Positions 1-7,082 of a DNA stretch of 9,316 bases are shown here, in pieces (position 1 is the stretch's first letter; each line of letters starts with the position of its first letter). The position numbers and the translations under genes are program-made. The stretch comes from an uncultured Blautia sp. GTDB taxonomy: Bacteria; Bacillota; Clostridia; Lachnospirales; Lachnospiraceae. The notes under the pieces were generated by a model that worked only from the letters and a program-made list of their open reading frames with translations, did no database searches and was not told the DNA's origin. The stretch lies in assembly GCA_934402155.1 (NCBI GenBank), contig CAKRTP010000068.1, forward strand, positions 1 to 9,316, written 5' to 3'.

Positions 1-2
1 CA

Positions 3-71
3 ATCCGTACAGTAGTTAAAGCGGCTTCTTCAAAGAGCAGCAAAAAAGTAATTGTAGATATTCTGCAATAA
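3..71 (+). CDS. khpA: KH-domain RNA-binding protein KhpA, C-terminal fragment
   Basis: This is the 3' end of a gene that begins before the window. The frame reads IRTVVKAASSKSSKKVIVDI, then LQ and a TAA stop at 69-71. The IRTVVKAA segment followed by a Lys-rich turn and a VxVDI strand matches the end of the small KhpA/YlqC family. These are single KH-domain proteins of about 75-80 residues that bind RNA, pair with KhpB, and are linked to cell-division and sRNA functions in Gram-positive bacteria. In Firmicutes the gene sits between rpsP and rimM, and the position just before rimM agrees with that. Only 22 residues are visible, so the KH GxxG loop cannot be inspected. The call rests on the tail motif plus context. 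Confidence 0.75.
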   Translation: MRTVVKAASSKSSKKVIVDILQ

Positions 72-81
72 AGAAAGAAAC

Positions 82-108
82 GGAGCTGTGGAAACATGGC
101 TCCTTTTT
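82..108 (+). terminator. Terminator-like hairpin between khpA and rimM
   Basis: A nine-pair stem (82-90 with 95-103) encloses a GAAA tetraloop at 91-94 and is followed at once by five T residues at 104-108. Seven pairs are Watson-Crick and two are G-T wobbles. This is the standard form of a Rho-independent terminator. It starts 10 bases after the khpA stop and ends 21 bases before the rimM start. I see no promoter in those 21 bases, so rimM probably depends on read-through, which would make this a partial terminator that lowers rimM-trmD expression relative to the upstream genes. Confidence 0.75.
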
Positions 109-117
109 ACATCTCAA

Positions 118-123
118 AGGGAG
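118..123 (+). promoter_or_regulatory. Ribosome binding site fixing the rimM start
   Basis: AGGGAG lies six bases before the ATG at 130. It selects that ATG over the in-frame GTG at 88, which lies inside the terminator-like stem and has no comparable site upstream. Confidence 0.8.
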
Positions 124-129
124 TTTTTT

Positions 130-636
130 ATGGAAGATTTATTAAAGGTCGGAGTGATCACTACTACACATGGTGTGCGGGGAGAAGTAAAAGTATATCC
201 TACTACAGATGATGCAGAGCGCTTTCTGGATCTGGATTATGTGCTACTGGATACAGGCAGGGAATACCGCAGACTGGACATTAAGAATGTGAGATTTTTC
301 AAGAATCTTGCGATCCTCAAATTTGACGGAATCGACAATATCAATGATATCGAAAAATACAAAGGCTGCAGTCTCTGGATTCCGAGGGAAGAAGGTCAGG
401 AACTGGGAGACGATGAGTACTATATTGCGGACCTTCTGGGAATGAATGTGGTTCTGGAGGACGGAACAGAATTTGGAACACTTAAGGATGTCATGGAAAC
501 AGGTGCAAATGATGTTTACATCATCAATTCCAGAGAACACGGAGAAGTTCTTCTTCCGGCGATCAAAGAGTGTATCCTGAATGTGGATCTGGAAAGCAGT
601 ACAATGACCATACATTTGATGAAGGGACTTATATAA
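130..636 (+). CDS. rimM: Ribosome maturation factor RimM
   Basis: RimM is a cytosolic assembly factor that binds ribosomal protein S19 and helps mature the head (3' domain) of the 30S subunit. The 168-residue product has the usual length. The N-terminal RimM domain spans about residues 4-85 and opens with the family signature GVITTTHGVRGEVKVYPTTD at residues 8-27. A PRC-barrel domain follows (about 95-166), with the YYIADLLG entry at 97-104, a GANDVY segment at 125-130 and LLPAIKE near 141-147. The in-frame GTG at 88 would add 14 residues unlike the family and is rejected. The stop codon is immediately followed by the trmD ATG, so translation of the two is probably coupled, as is usual for this pair. 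Confidence 0.96.
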   Translation: MEDLLKVGVITTTHGVRGEVKVYPTTDDAERFLDLDYVLLDTGREYRRLDIKNVRFFKNLAILKFDGIDNINDIEKYKGCSLWIPREEGQELGDDEYYIADLLGMNVVLEDGTEFGTLKDVMETGANDVYIINSREHGEVLLPAIKECILNVDLESSTMTIHLMKGLI

Positions 637-1401
637 ATGAATTTTCATGTTTTGACACTTTTTCCGGAAATGATCGAGCAGGGAATGAATACCAGTATCA
701 TCGGACGCGCGATCGCGGGAGGATTTCTTTCTGTCAACGCGATCAATATCCGTGACTATGCGTTTAATAAACATCAGAAGGTGGATGATTATCCCTACGG
801 GGGCGGAGCCGGTATGCTGATGCAGGCGGAACCGGTCTATCTTGCATATCAGTCCATTGAAGAAAAAATCGGTTACAGACCACGTGTGGTTTATCTGACA
901 CCTCAGGGAAGTGTGTTTAACCAGGCTATGGCGAAGGATTTTGCAAAAGAGCAGGATCTTGTTTTCCTGTGCGGACATTATGAGGGAATTGATGAGCGTG
1001 TACTCGAGGAAGTGGTCACGGATTTTGTTTCCATCGGTGATTATGTGCTTACAGGCGGTGAACTTCCGGCAATGGTCATGATGGATGCCGTCTCAAGAAT
1101 GGTTCCGGGAGTTTTAAGTAATCAGGAATCCGGAGAAACAGAGTCTTTTGCAGGAAATCTCCTCGAATATCCGCAGTACAGCAGACCGGAAGAATGGCAC
1201 GGTAAAAAAGTACCTCCTGTCCTTTTATCAGGACACCATGCCAATATCGAAGCATGGCGAAGAGAGCAGTCTATCCTGCGCACTGCAAAAAGCCGGCCGG
1301 ATCTTCTAAAAAAGGCAGACCTTACAAACAAAGAATGGAATCAGGTCCGCCAGTGGAAGAAACAATGGAAAGAAGAAAACGAAAAGAACGATAGGCAATA
1401 A
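637..1401 (+). CDS. trmD: tRNA (guanine-N1)-methyltransferase TrmD
   Basis: TrmD uses S-adenosylmethionine to methylate N1 of G37 next to the anticodon, which prevents +1 frameshifting; it acts as a homodimer. The 254-residue protein shows the SPOUT trefoil-knot core: [11 protein letters not shown] at 86-96, [12 protein letters not shown] at 111-122 and [20 protein letters not shown] at 133-152. R154 sits where the catalytic Arg154 of the E. coli and H. influenzae enzymes lies. The C-terminal part contains [10 protein letters not shown] and [14 protein letters not shown]. An oddity is that residue 169, the general-base Asp in the Gammaproteobacterial enzymes, is Glu here (GETESF). The start abuts the rimM stop, and GAAGGGA inside the rimM end can serve as its ribosome binding site. 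The protein ends in a Trp- and Lys-rich tail. Function is near certain from overall conservation. Confidence 0.97.
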   Translation: MNFHVLTLFPEMIEQGMNTSIIGRAIAGGFLSVNAINIRDYAFNKHQKVDDYPYGGGAGMLMQAEPVYLAYQSIEEKIGYRPRVVYLTPQGSVFNQAMAKDFAKEQDLVFLCGHYEGIDERVLEEVVTDFVSIGDYVLTGGELPAMVMMDAVSRMVPGVLSNQESGETESFAGNLLEYPQYSRPEEWHGKKVPPVLLSGHHANIEAWRREQSILRTAKSRPDLLKKADLTNKEWNQVRQWKKQWKEENEKNDRQ

Positions 1402-1412
1402 AAGGAGTAATT

Positions 1413-2438
1413 ATGAAAACATCAGATTTTTATTATGATCTTCCGAAGGAACTGATCGCACAGGATCCGCTGGAAGACCGCAGTTCTTCCAGGCTTCTTC
1501 ATCTTTCTATGAAAGACGGATCCATGGAACACAGACATTTTACAGATATCCTGGACTATCTTCATGAGGGAGACTGTCTGGTCATCAATGATACAAGGGT
1601 TATTCCAGCCCGTCTTTACGGCCATAAAGAAGAAACAGGTGCCCTGATCGAGATCCTGCTTCTGAAACGCCGTGAAAACGACATCTGGGAATGTCTCGTA
1701 AAACCAGGCAAAAAAGCAAGACCAGGTGCCAAGATCACTTTTGGAGACGGAATCTTAAAAGGTGAGATCATCGATGTCGTTGATGAAGGAAACCGCCTGA
1801 TTCAGTTCCATTACGACGGGATTTTTGAGGAGATTCTGGATCAGCTGGGAGAAATGCCTCTTCCTCCGTATATCACACATAAATTAAAAGACAAGAACCG
1901 TTATCAGACTGTGTATGCGAAGAATGACGGTTCTGCAGCAGCACCGACAGCCGGACTTCATTTTACAAAGGAACTCCTGGAGCAGGTGAAGGCGAAAGGT
2001 GTTAAGATTGCCCATGTGACACTTCATGTAGGTCTTGGGACTTTCCGTCCGGTCAAGGTTGATGATGTAGAACAGCACCATATGCATTCTGAGTTTTATA
2101 TGGTGGAAGAAGACCAGGCGAAGCTTATCAATGACACAAAGAAACAGGGCGGCAGAGTGATCTCTGTAGGAACCACAAGCTGCCGTACTCTGGAATCTGC
2201 AACAGGTGAGGATGGGATTTTGCGTGCCGGAAGCGGGTGGACAGAGATCTTCATCTATCCGGGTTATCGTTTCAAAATGATCGACGGACTGATCACTAAT
2301 TTCCATCTTCCGGAATCTACGCTTATGATGCTGGTCTCTGCCCTTGCAGGCAAAGAACATATCATGGCAGCTTATGAAGAGGCTGTGCGCCGGAAATACA
2401 GATTCTTTTCATTTGGGGATGCCATGCTCATTCTGTAA
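1413..2438 (+). CDS. queA: S-adenosylmethionine:tRNA ribosyltransferase-isomerase QueA
   Basis: QueA transfers and isomerises the ribosyl part of S-adenosylmethionine onto 7-aminomethyl-7-deazaguanine at tRNA position 34, giving epoxyqueuosine, the second-to-last queuosine intermediate. At 341 residues it is full length. Family blocks are visible in order: [20 protein letters not shown] at 7-26, [14 protein letters not shown] at 57-70, [14 protein letters not shown] at 95-108, GEMPLPPYI at 146-154, [20 protein letters not shown] at 164-183, [11 protein letters not shown] at 205-215, [11 protein letters not shown] at 252-262 and the TNFHLPEST block at 295-303. AAGGAG at 1402-1407, five bases before the ATG, supports the start. 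The gene lies 11 bases after trmD and is very likely co-transcribed with it. Its usual partners tgt and ruvAB are not in the window. Confidence 0.97.
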   Translation: MKTSDFYYDLPKELIAQDPLEDRSSSRLLHLSMKDGSMEHRHFTDILDYLHEGDCLVINDTRVIPARLYGHKEETGALIEILLLKRRENDIWECLVKPGKKARPGAKITFGDGILKGEIIDVVDEGNRLIQFHYDGIFEEILDQLGEMPLPPYITHKLKDKNRYQTVYAKNDGSAAAPTAGLHFTKELLEQVKAKGVKIAHVTLHVGLGTFRPVKVDDVEQHHMHSEFYMVEEDQAKLINDTKKQGGRVISVGTTSCRTLESATGEDGILRAGSGWTEIFIYPGYRFKMIDGLITNFHLPESTLMMLVSALAGKEHIMAAYEEAVRRKYRFFSFGDAMLIL

Positions 2439-2466
2439 ACTGGGACTACCCTTTTTTCTCCATCTT

Positions 2467-2475
2467 TGCTATAAT
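2467..2475 (+). promoter_or_regulatory. Probable extended -10 promoter upstream of the 193-residue gene
   Basis: TG at 2467-2468, one base, then a perfect TATAAT at 2470-2475 form an extended -10 element. No good -35 hexamer is visible at 16-18 bases spacing, which extended -10 promoters tolerate. Initiation near 2482 would give a leader of about 105 bases before the ATG at 2588. It lies 29 bases after the queA stop, so the downstream genes can be transcribed independently of trmD-queA. No strong terminator precedes it. Confidence 0.65.
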
Positions 2476-2575
2476 AGGCATATTGGAGGAAAGAGGGTTT
2501 TTTGTTACTATATAAGAAATTACCTCGCAATGTTGAGCTTCGCCTTCAGGAATCGTGGCAGAATAGGATATGTAC

Positions 2576-2581
2576 AGGAGG
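2576..2581 (+). promoter_or_regulatory. Ribosome binding site fixing the start of the 193-residue gene
   Basis: A perfect AGGAGG ends six bases before the ATG at 2588. The in-frame ATG at 2570 lies upstream of this site and would place it inside the coding region, so 2588 is preferred. Confidence 0.85.
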
Positions 2582-2587
2582 ATATAT

Positions 2588-3169
2588 ATGGATACACCAA
2601 CAATCGCACAATACTATAGAGAGACAGATCCGGCCAAGCGCAGGGCACTTCTGGAGCAGGCAATCGCAGAAGAAGGAAACACGGAGGAAAATCAGGCACG
2701 TAAAGAAGTCTGGGATGCCCGTTACTGTATGAAATCAGATCTGGGAGGACAGGCAGATGGTTATCTGAAGTTCTGGATGACGATTGAATTCAATCGCACT
2801 TCCGGTAACAGACTTTTTGGAGTAAAGGGAGCAAGAAAGGGACTTCAGAAGGAACTGGATCAGGTGCGTTTCCATGAACTGGCCCAAAAGAGTGAGCTGC
2901 ACAGAGAACTTGTTTATCGTGAATGTGAGCATCTTGTAAAGATGTACATGGATCTCTGCCAGACAGATAAGAGTTACAATACGATACTTTGCGGACTGGT
3001 GACGATGAAGAAAAACGATGTCAAGTCAAAACTTAAGAATGATATCTATGAGACAGCCGTAAATGTACCAAAAATCCTTGAGATGGAGGAAGAACTGGCT
3101 CTGCTCACGAAAGCAGCCCGCAAGGTCTTTGAAGACTATTTTCCGGGTGAGGGCAGCATGCCGGAATAA
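2588..3169 (+). CDS. Conserved-looking hypothetical protein, 193 residues
   Basis: I do not recognise a characterised function. It may belong to a Lachnospiraceae family of unknown function (DUF6553 comes to mind, unverified). The product is soluble, with no signal peptide or membrane segment, and looks mostly helical and rich in Lys, Glu and Arg. An N-terminal helical stretch (about 5-46, with ETDPAKRRALLEQAIAEE) leads to a central part with aromatic residues, GYLKFWMTIEFNRTSGNRLF at 58-77. Charged helices follow, and a C-terminal helix EMEEELALLTKAARKVFEDY at 165-184. Four Cys (47, 113, 124, 135) are not arranged as a CxxC zinc site. Codon use resembles the neighbours, and the strong ribosome binding site argues that it is a real, translated gene. 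It is the first gene after the 2467 promoter and is followed after 45 bases by the M16C peptidase, so the two are probably co-expressed; any shared function is inference. Confidence 0.85.
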   Translation: MDTPTIAQYYRETDPAKRRALLEQAIAEEGNTEENQARKEVWDARYCMKSDLGGQADGYLKFWMTIEFNRTSGNRLFGVKGARKGLQKELDQVRFHELAQKSELHRELVYRECEHLVKMYMDLCQTDKSYNTILCGLVTMKKNDVKSKLKNDIYETAVNVPKILEMEEELALLTKAARKVFEDYFPGEGSMPE

Positions 3170-3178
3170 ATCCCGGCA
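3159..3178 (+). other. GC-rich hairpin spanning the stop codon before the peptidase gene
   Basis: TGCCGG (3159-3164) pairs perfectly with CCGGCA (3173-3178) around an eight-base loop that contains the TAA stop of the 193-residue gene. No T-run follows on either strand, so it is not a Rho-independent terminator. CCGGG at 3143-3147 could pair instead with CCCGG at 3172-3176, giving a competing stem. It could act as an intercistronic mRNA processing or stability element, which is inference. Confidence 0.4.
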
Positions 3179-3214
3179 AAATAAGAAATACTACATATAA
3201 AAACGGAGGCAGCA

Positions 3215-6139
3215 ATGGATTTAAGCAAAGTGACTGCATACAAGGTCATCCAAGAAAAAAAATTAACTGACATCCGTTCTACAGGCTACCTGCTCCGACA
3301 CATCAGAACCGGAGCAAGAGTAATGCTCATTGAGAACGACGATGAAAACAAAGTGTTCAATATCGCTTTTCGAACCCCACCGAAGAACAGCACAGGTGTT
3401 GCCCACATTCTGGAGCACAGCGTGCTCTGCGGATCCAGAGAGTTTCCGCTCAAAGATCCGTTTGTTGAACTGGTCAAAGGCTCTTTGAACACTTTTTTGA
3501 ATGCAATGACTTATCCGGACAAAACCTGCTATCCGGTGGCAAGCTGTAATGATCAGGATTTTCAGAACCTGATGCATGTTTACCTGGATGCGGTTTTTTA
3601 TCCGAATATTTATAAAAAAGAAGAAATCTTCCGTCAGGAAGGCTGGAATTATCATCTGGAGAAACCGGAAGGACCGCTGACTTATAACGGTGTTGTTTAT
3701 AACGAAATGAAGGGAGCTTTTTCTTCTCCTGACGATGTTCTGGAGCGCGAGATCATGAATTCTCTGTTCCCGGATATCACTTATGGATGTGAGTCCGGTG
3801 GTGATCCTGATCATATTCCGGATCTTAGTTACGAAGAATTCCTTGACTTCCACAGAACTTACTATCATCCGTCCAACAGCTATATTTATCTGTACGGAAA
3901 TATGGACATGGCAGAGAAACTGGATTTTATTGACAGACATTATCTTTCTGCCTTTGATACTTTGAGTGTAGATTCGCAGATTGCAGGTCAGAAGCCTTTT
4001 TCCGGCATGCAGGATCTGACGAAGGAATATCCGGTTGCAGAGAGTGAGAGCGAGGAGGATAATGCATATCTTTCCTACAATGTTGTCGTAGGAACGGCGA
4101 TGGACAGTCTCACAGGTATTGCATTTGAGGTTCTGGATTATGCACTTCTGAGTGCACCGGGTGCGCCGCTTAAGAAAGCACTTCTTGATGCCGGGATCGG
4201 CAGAGATATCTATGGTGCATATGAGGACGGAATCCGACAGCCATATTTTGACATTATTGCAAAAGGGGCGAATGCAGACAAAAAAGAGGAATTTGTTTCT
4301 ACCATCCGTAAGGTTCTCGGAGAAGTTGCAGAGACAGGAATCGATCAGAAAGCTCTTGATGCCGGAATCAACAGCATGGAATTCCGTTACAGAGAGGCAG
4401 ATTTTTCCTCTTACCCGAAGGGACTGATCTATGGCCTTGATATTCTTGGAAACTGGCTTTATGATGATGAACATCCGTTTGCACAGGTTGAACTGATCCC
4501 TGTATTTGAGAAACTGAAATCACTCAAAAATACAGGATATTTTGAAGACCTGATCAAAAAATATCTTCTTGACAATCCGCATGGCTCTGTGCTGACACTT
4601 GTGCCTTCCAGAGGCCTCGCAGCCAGGGCGGCAAAAGCTCTCGAAGACAAACTGGCTGCTTATCTTGGGGGACTTACCGAAGAAGAAAAGCAGGAGATGG
4701 TAAAGCGTACAGGTGACCTTGAGGCATATCAGGAGGCTCAGGAAGATCCGGAAGCAGCAAAATGCATTCCGATGCTTAAGAGAGAAGATATCCGCAAGTC
4801 AGCAGATAAATTCTGCAATGAGGAGATGGATGTGGATGGAAGTCTTTTCCTGTATCATGAGGTTTCAACGAATGGTATCGGTTATCTTGATCTGATGTTT
4901 GACCTTAAGAATCTTGCTCCGGACAAAGTTCCGTATGTTGGACTTCTTAAATCTGTTCTTGGATATGTAGATACTGCACATTACACTTATGGAGAACTGT
5001 CCAATGAGATCAATGCAGAGACTGGCGGAATTGCCTGCGGTGTTGAAGTATTCGACTGTGCGGACTCTATTGATGAGTACAGAGCATTTTTTGGCGTCAA
5101 GGGTAAAGTGATGTATCCGAAGACGGATGTGCTTTTCCGTATGATTCGTGAGATCCTTAACACATCCGATGTGACAGACACCAGAAGACTTCATGAAATC
5201 ATTTCGAGAGTCAAATCAAGAGCACAATCCTCTCTTGTAAGTGCAGGACATTCCACGGCAGTGCTCCGTGCAGCTTCCTATGCATCTCCTATGGCAGCTT
5301 TCCAGGACGGAATAGCAGGAATTGCATATTATCAGTTTATCGAGACACTGGACAGAGAATTTGAGAAACGTAAAGATGAGATCATAGAGAATCTGAAAAA
5401 TCTGATGACTGAGATCTTTCGTCCGGAAAATTTCTGTATCAGCTATACGGGAGAGAGAGAATCTCTTGACAGTGTTCAGAAACAGGTAAGAGAATTAAAG
5501 AAAACACTTCATCAGGAAGCAGTTGAGACGTCTCCTGCTCCGATGATCTGTGAAAAGAAAAACGAAGGTTTCATGACTTCCGGACAGGTGCAGTATGTGG
5601 CACAGGCAGGAAATTTCCGCAAAAAAGGCTACGATTATACAGGAGCACTTAATATCCTCAAGGTCGCATTAAGCTATGATTATCTGTGGACCAATATCCG
5701 TGTCAAGGGCGGTGCATATGGATGTATGAGCGGATTCAAATACAGCGGAGAAAGTTTCTTTGTATCTTATCGCGACCCGCATCTGAAGCGTACTCTTGAT
5801 GTTTTTGCAGGTATTCCGGATTATGTACGGAAATTCCAGGCAGATGAGCGTGAGATGACAAAATACATCATCGGAACTATCAGCGGCAAGGATGTGCCGA
5901 AGACTCCGCAGATGAAGGGAACCATCTCCAAGGGTGCCTGGTTCTGCGGTCTGACAGAAGAGATGGCACAGAAAGAACGTGATGAGATCCTTAATGCACA
6001 GGCTGAGGATATTCAGGCACTGGCCCCGCTGATCGAGGCGATCCTGTCTGATGAGGAAATCTGTGTAGTGGGAAGCGAACCGGAAGTACAGAAAGAAAAA
6101 GATCTCTTTGGAAGTGTAAGCCCTCTGATCAATGGCTGA
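3215..6139 (+). CDS. M16C-family zinc metallopeptidase, PreP/HypA-like
   Basis: This is a full-length, single-chain M16C (pitrilysin/insulinase clan) peptidase of 974 residues, the size of mitochondrial presequence protease and clostridial HypA. These enzymes enclose unfolded peptides in a two-half chamber and degrade them. The inverted zinc motif HILEH is at residues 64-68, with E67 as catalytic base and H64 and H68 as ligands. The distal ligand is E164 in YNEMKG. A SxLCGSREFPLKDPF segment follows the motif as in PreP. The M16C-associated middle region covers roughly 490-740. The C-terminal half lacks a second zinc motif but keeps R829 and Y835 in IRVKGGAYGC, with the six-residue spacing of the Arg/Tyr pair that binds substrate in PreP. 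No signal peptide is present, so it should act in the cytosol. GGAGG five bases before the ATG supports the start, and era follows 31 bases later. Confidence 0.93.
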   Translation: MDLSKVTAYKVIQEKKLTDIRSTGYLLRHIRTGARVMLIENDDENKVFNIAFRTPPKNSTGVAHILEHSVLCGSREFPLKDPFVELVKGSLNTFLNAMTYPDKTCYPVASCNDQDFQNLMHVYLDAVFYPNIYKKEEIFRQEGWNYHLEKPEGPLTYNGVVYNEMKGAFSSPDDVLEREIMNSLFPDITYGCESGGDPDHIPDLSYEEFLDFHRTYYHPSNSYIYLYGNMDMAEKLDFIDRHYLSAFDTLSVDSQIAGQKPFSGMQDLTKEYPVAESESEEDNAYLSYNVVVGTAMDSLTGIAFEVLDYALLSAPGAPLKKALLDAGIGRDIYGAYEDGIRQPYFDIIAKGANADKKEEFVSTIRKVLGEVAETGIDQKALDAGINSMEFRYREADFSSYPKGLIYGLDILGNWLYDDEHPFAQVELIPVFEKLKSLKNTGYFEDLIKKYLLDNPHGSVLTLVPSRGLAARAAKALEDKLAAYLGGLTEEEKQEMVKRTGDLEAYQEAQEDPEAAKCIPMLKREDIRKSADKFCNEEMDVDGSLFLYHEVSTNGIGYLDLMFDLKNLAPDKVPYVGLLKSVLGYVDTAHYTYGELSNEINAETGGIACGVEVFDCADSIDEYRAFFGVKGKVMYPKTDVLFRMIREILNTSDVTDTRRLHEIISRVKSRAQSSLVSAGHSTAVLRAASYASPMAAFQDGIAGIAYYQFIETLDREFEKRKDEIIENLKNLMTEIFRPENFCISYTGERESLDSVQKQVRELKKTLHQEAVETSPAPMICEKKNEGFMTSGQVQYVAQAGNFRKKGYDYTGALNILKVALSYDYLWTNIRVKGGAYGCMSGFKYSGESFFVSYRDPHLKRTLDVFAGIPDYVRKFQADEREMTKYIIGTISGKDVPKTPQMKGTISKGAWFCGLTEEMAQKERDEILNAQAEDIQALAPLIEAILSDEEICVVGSEPEVQKEKDLFGSVSPLING

Positions 6140-6170
6140 AACTACTGAGGATTTTACAGGAGTGAATTAA

Positions 6171-7079
6171 ATGAAAGATAATTTTAAATCCGGATTTACA
6201 GCAATCATCGGGCGTCCGAATGTTGGAAAATCAACATTGATGAATCATCTGATCGGGCAGAAGATTGCTATCACATCCAAAAAACCACAGACGACCAGAA
6301 ATCGTATCCAGACTGTATATACCTGTGAAGACGGACAGATCGTTTTTCTGGATACCCCTGGTATCCACAAGGCCAAGAACAAACTTGGTGAATATATGGT
6401 CCAGGTCGCAGAGAGAACACTCAAAGATGTAGATGTGATCCTCTGGCTGGTAGAGCCTACTACTTTTATCGGTGCGGGCGAACGTCATATTGCGGAGCAG
6501 CTTAAGGGGCTCCATATTCCGGTTATACTTGTGATCAATAAGGTTGATACGGTAGATAAGGATGAAATCCTCAAAGCAATTGACACGTACCGTAAGCTTT
6601 ATGAATTTGATGAGATCATTCCGTGTTCTGCACTTCGAAATCAGAACACGGAGGATATTATTCCGTGTATTTTGAAATATCTGCCATATGGACCGATGTT
6701 TTATGATGAGGATACGGTGACAGATCAGCCGCAGCGTCAGATCGCGGCAGAGATCATCCGTGAGAAGGCACTTCATGCGCTGGATGCGGAGATCCCACAC
6801 GGAATCGCAGTTGCGATCGATTCCATGAAAGAACGTCCGGGCAAAAACAACCTTGTGGATATCGAAGCTACGATCATCTGTGAGAGAGATTCTCATAAGG
6901 GCATCATCATCGGTAAGCAGGGTGCCATGCTCAAAAAGATCGGCAGCAATGCCCGTTATGAACTGGAGAAGATGCTGGATTCCAGGGTTAATCTGAAGAT
7001 CTGGGTCAAAGTCCGTAAAGACTGGAGAGACAGTGACTTCATGATCAAAAACTTTGGCTACAACAAAAAGGAAATCTGA
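6171..7079 (+). CDS. era: Ribosome assembly GTPase Era
   Basis: Era is an essential-type GTPase that binds the 3' end of 16S rRNA and promotes 30S maturation. The 302-residue product has the usual length and architecture. The GTPase domain shows G1 GRPNVGKS at 14-21, switch-I threonines in TTRNR at 41-45, G3 DTPG at 61-64, G4 NKVD at 123-126 and G5 SAL at 153-155. The C-terminal KH domain has its RNA-binding loop as GKQG at 248-251 in the segment IIIGKQGAMLKKIG. AGGAG at 6158-6162, eight bases before the ATG, sets the start. It is separated from recO by only three bases, so the pair is co-transcribed and probably translationally coupled. In many Firmicutes era is preceded by ybeY, dgkA and cdd; here an M16C peptidase occupies that side. 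Confidence 0.98.
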   Translation: MKDNFKSGFTAIIGRPNVGKSTLMNHLIGQKIAITSKKPQTTRNRIQTVYTCEDGQIVFLDTPGIHKAKNKLGEYMVQVAERTLKDVDVILWLVEPTTFIGAGERHIAEQLKGLHIPVILVINKVDTVDKDEILKAIDTYRKLYEFDEIIPCSALRNQNTEDIIPCILKYLPYGPMFYDEDTVTDQPQRQIAAEIIREKALHALDAEIPHGIAVAIDSMKERPGKNNLVDIEATIICERDSHKGIIIGKQGAMLKKIGSNARYELEKMLDSRVNLKIWVKVRKDWRDSDFMIKNFGYNKKEI

Positions 7080-7082
7080 TAA

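Noticed and set aside
88..129. Upstream GTG start that would lengthen RimM by 14 residues
   Set aside because: The GTG lies in the stem of the terminator-like hairpin, and the extension does not match the family. The ATG at 130 has a well-spaced AGGGAG.
2442..2457. GGG-ACTA-CCC followed by six T residues just after queA, as a possible terminator
   Set aside because: The stem has only three pairs and does not extend, so it is too weak to call despite the T-run.
2344..2619. 91-codon frame overlapping the end of queA and the following leader
   Set aside because: Most of it is out-of-frame queA and leader sequence; it has no ribosome binding site and no family resemblance.
3263..4474. 403-codon open frame on the minus strand opposite the M16C peptidase
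   Set aside because: The + strand protein has an intact zinc motif and family blocks throughout this stretch; the antisense product is Ile- and Cys-rich with no recognisable pattern.
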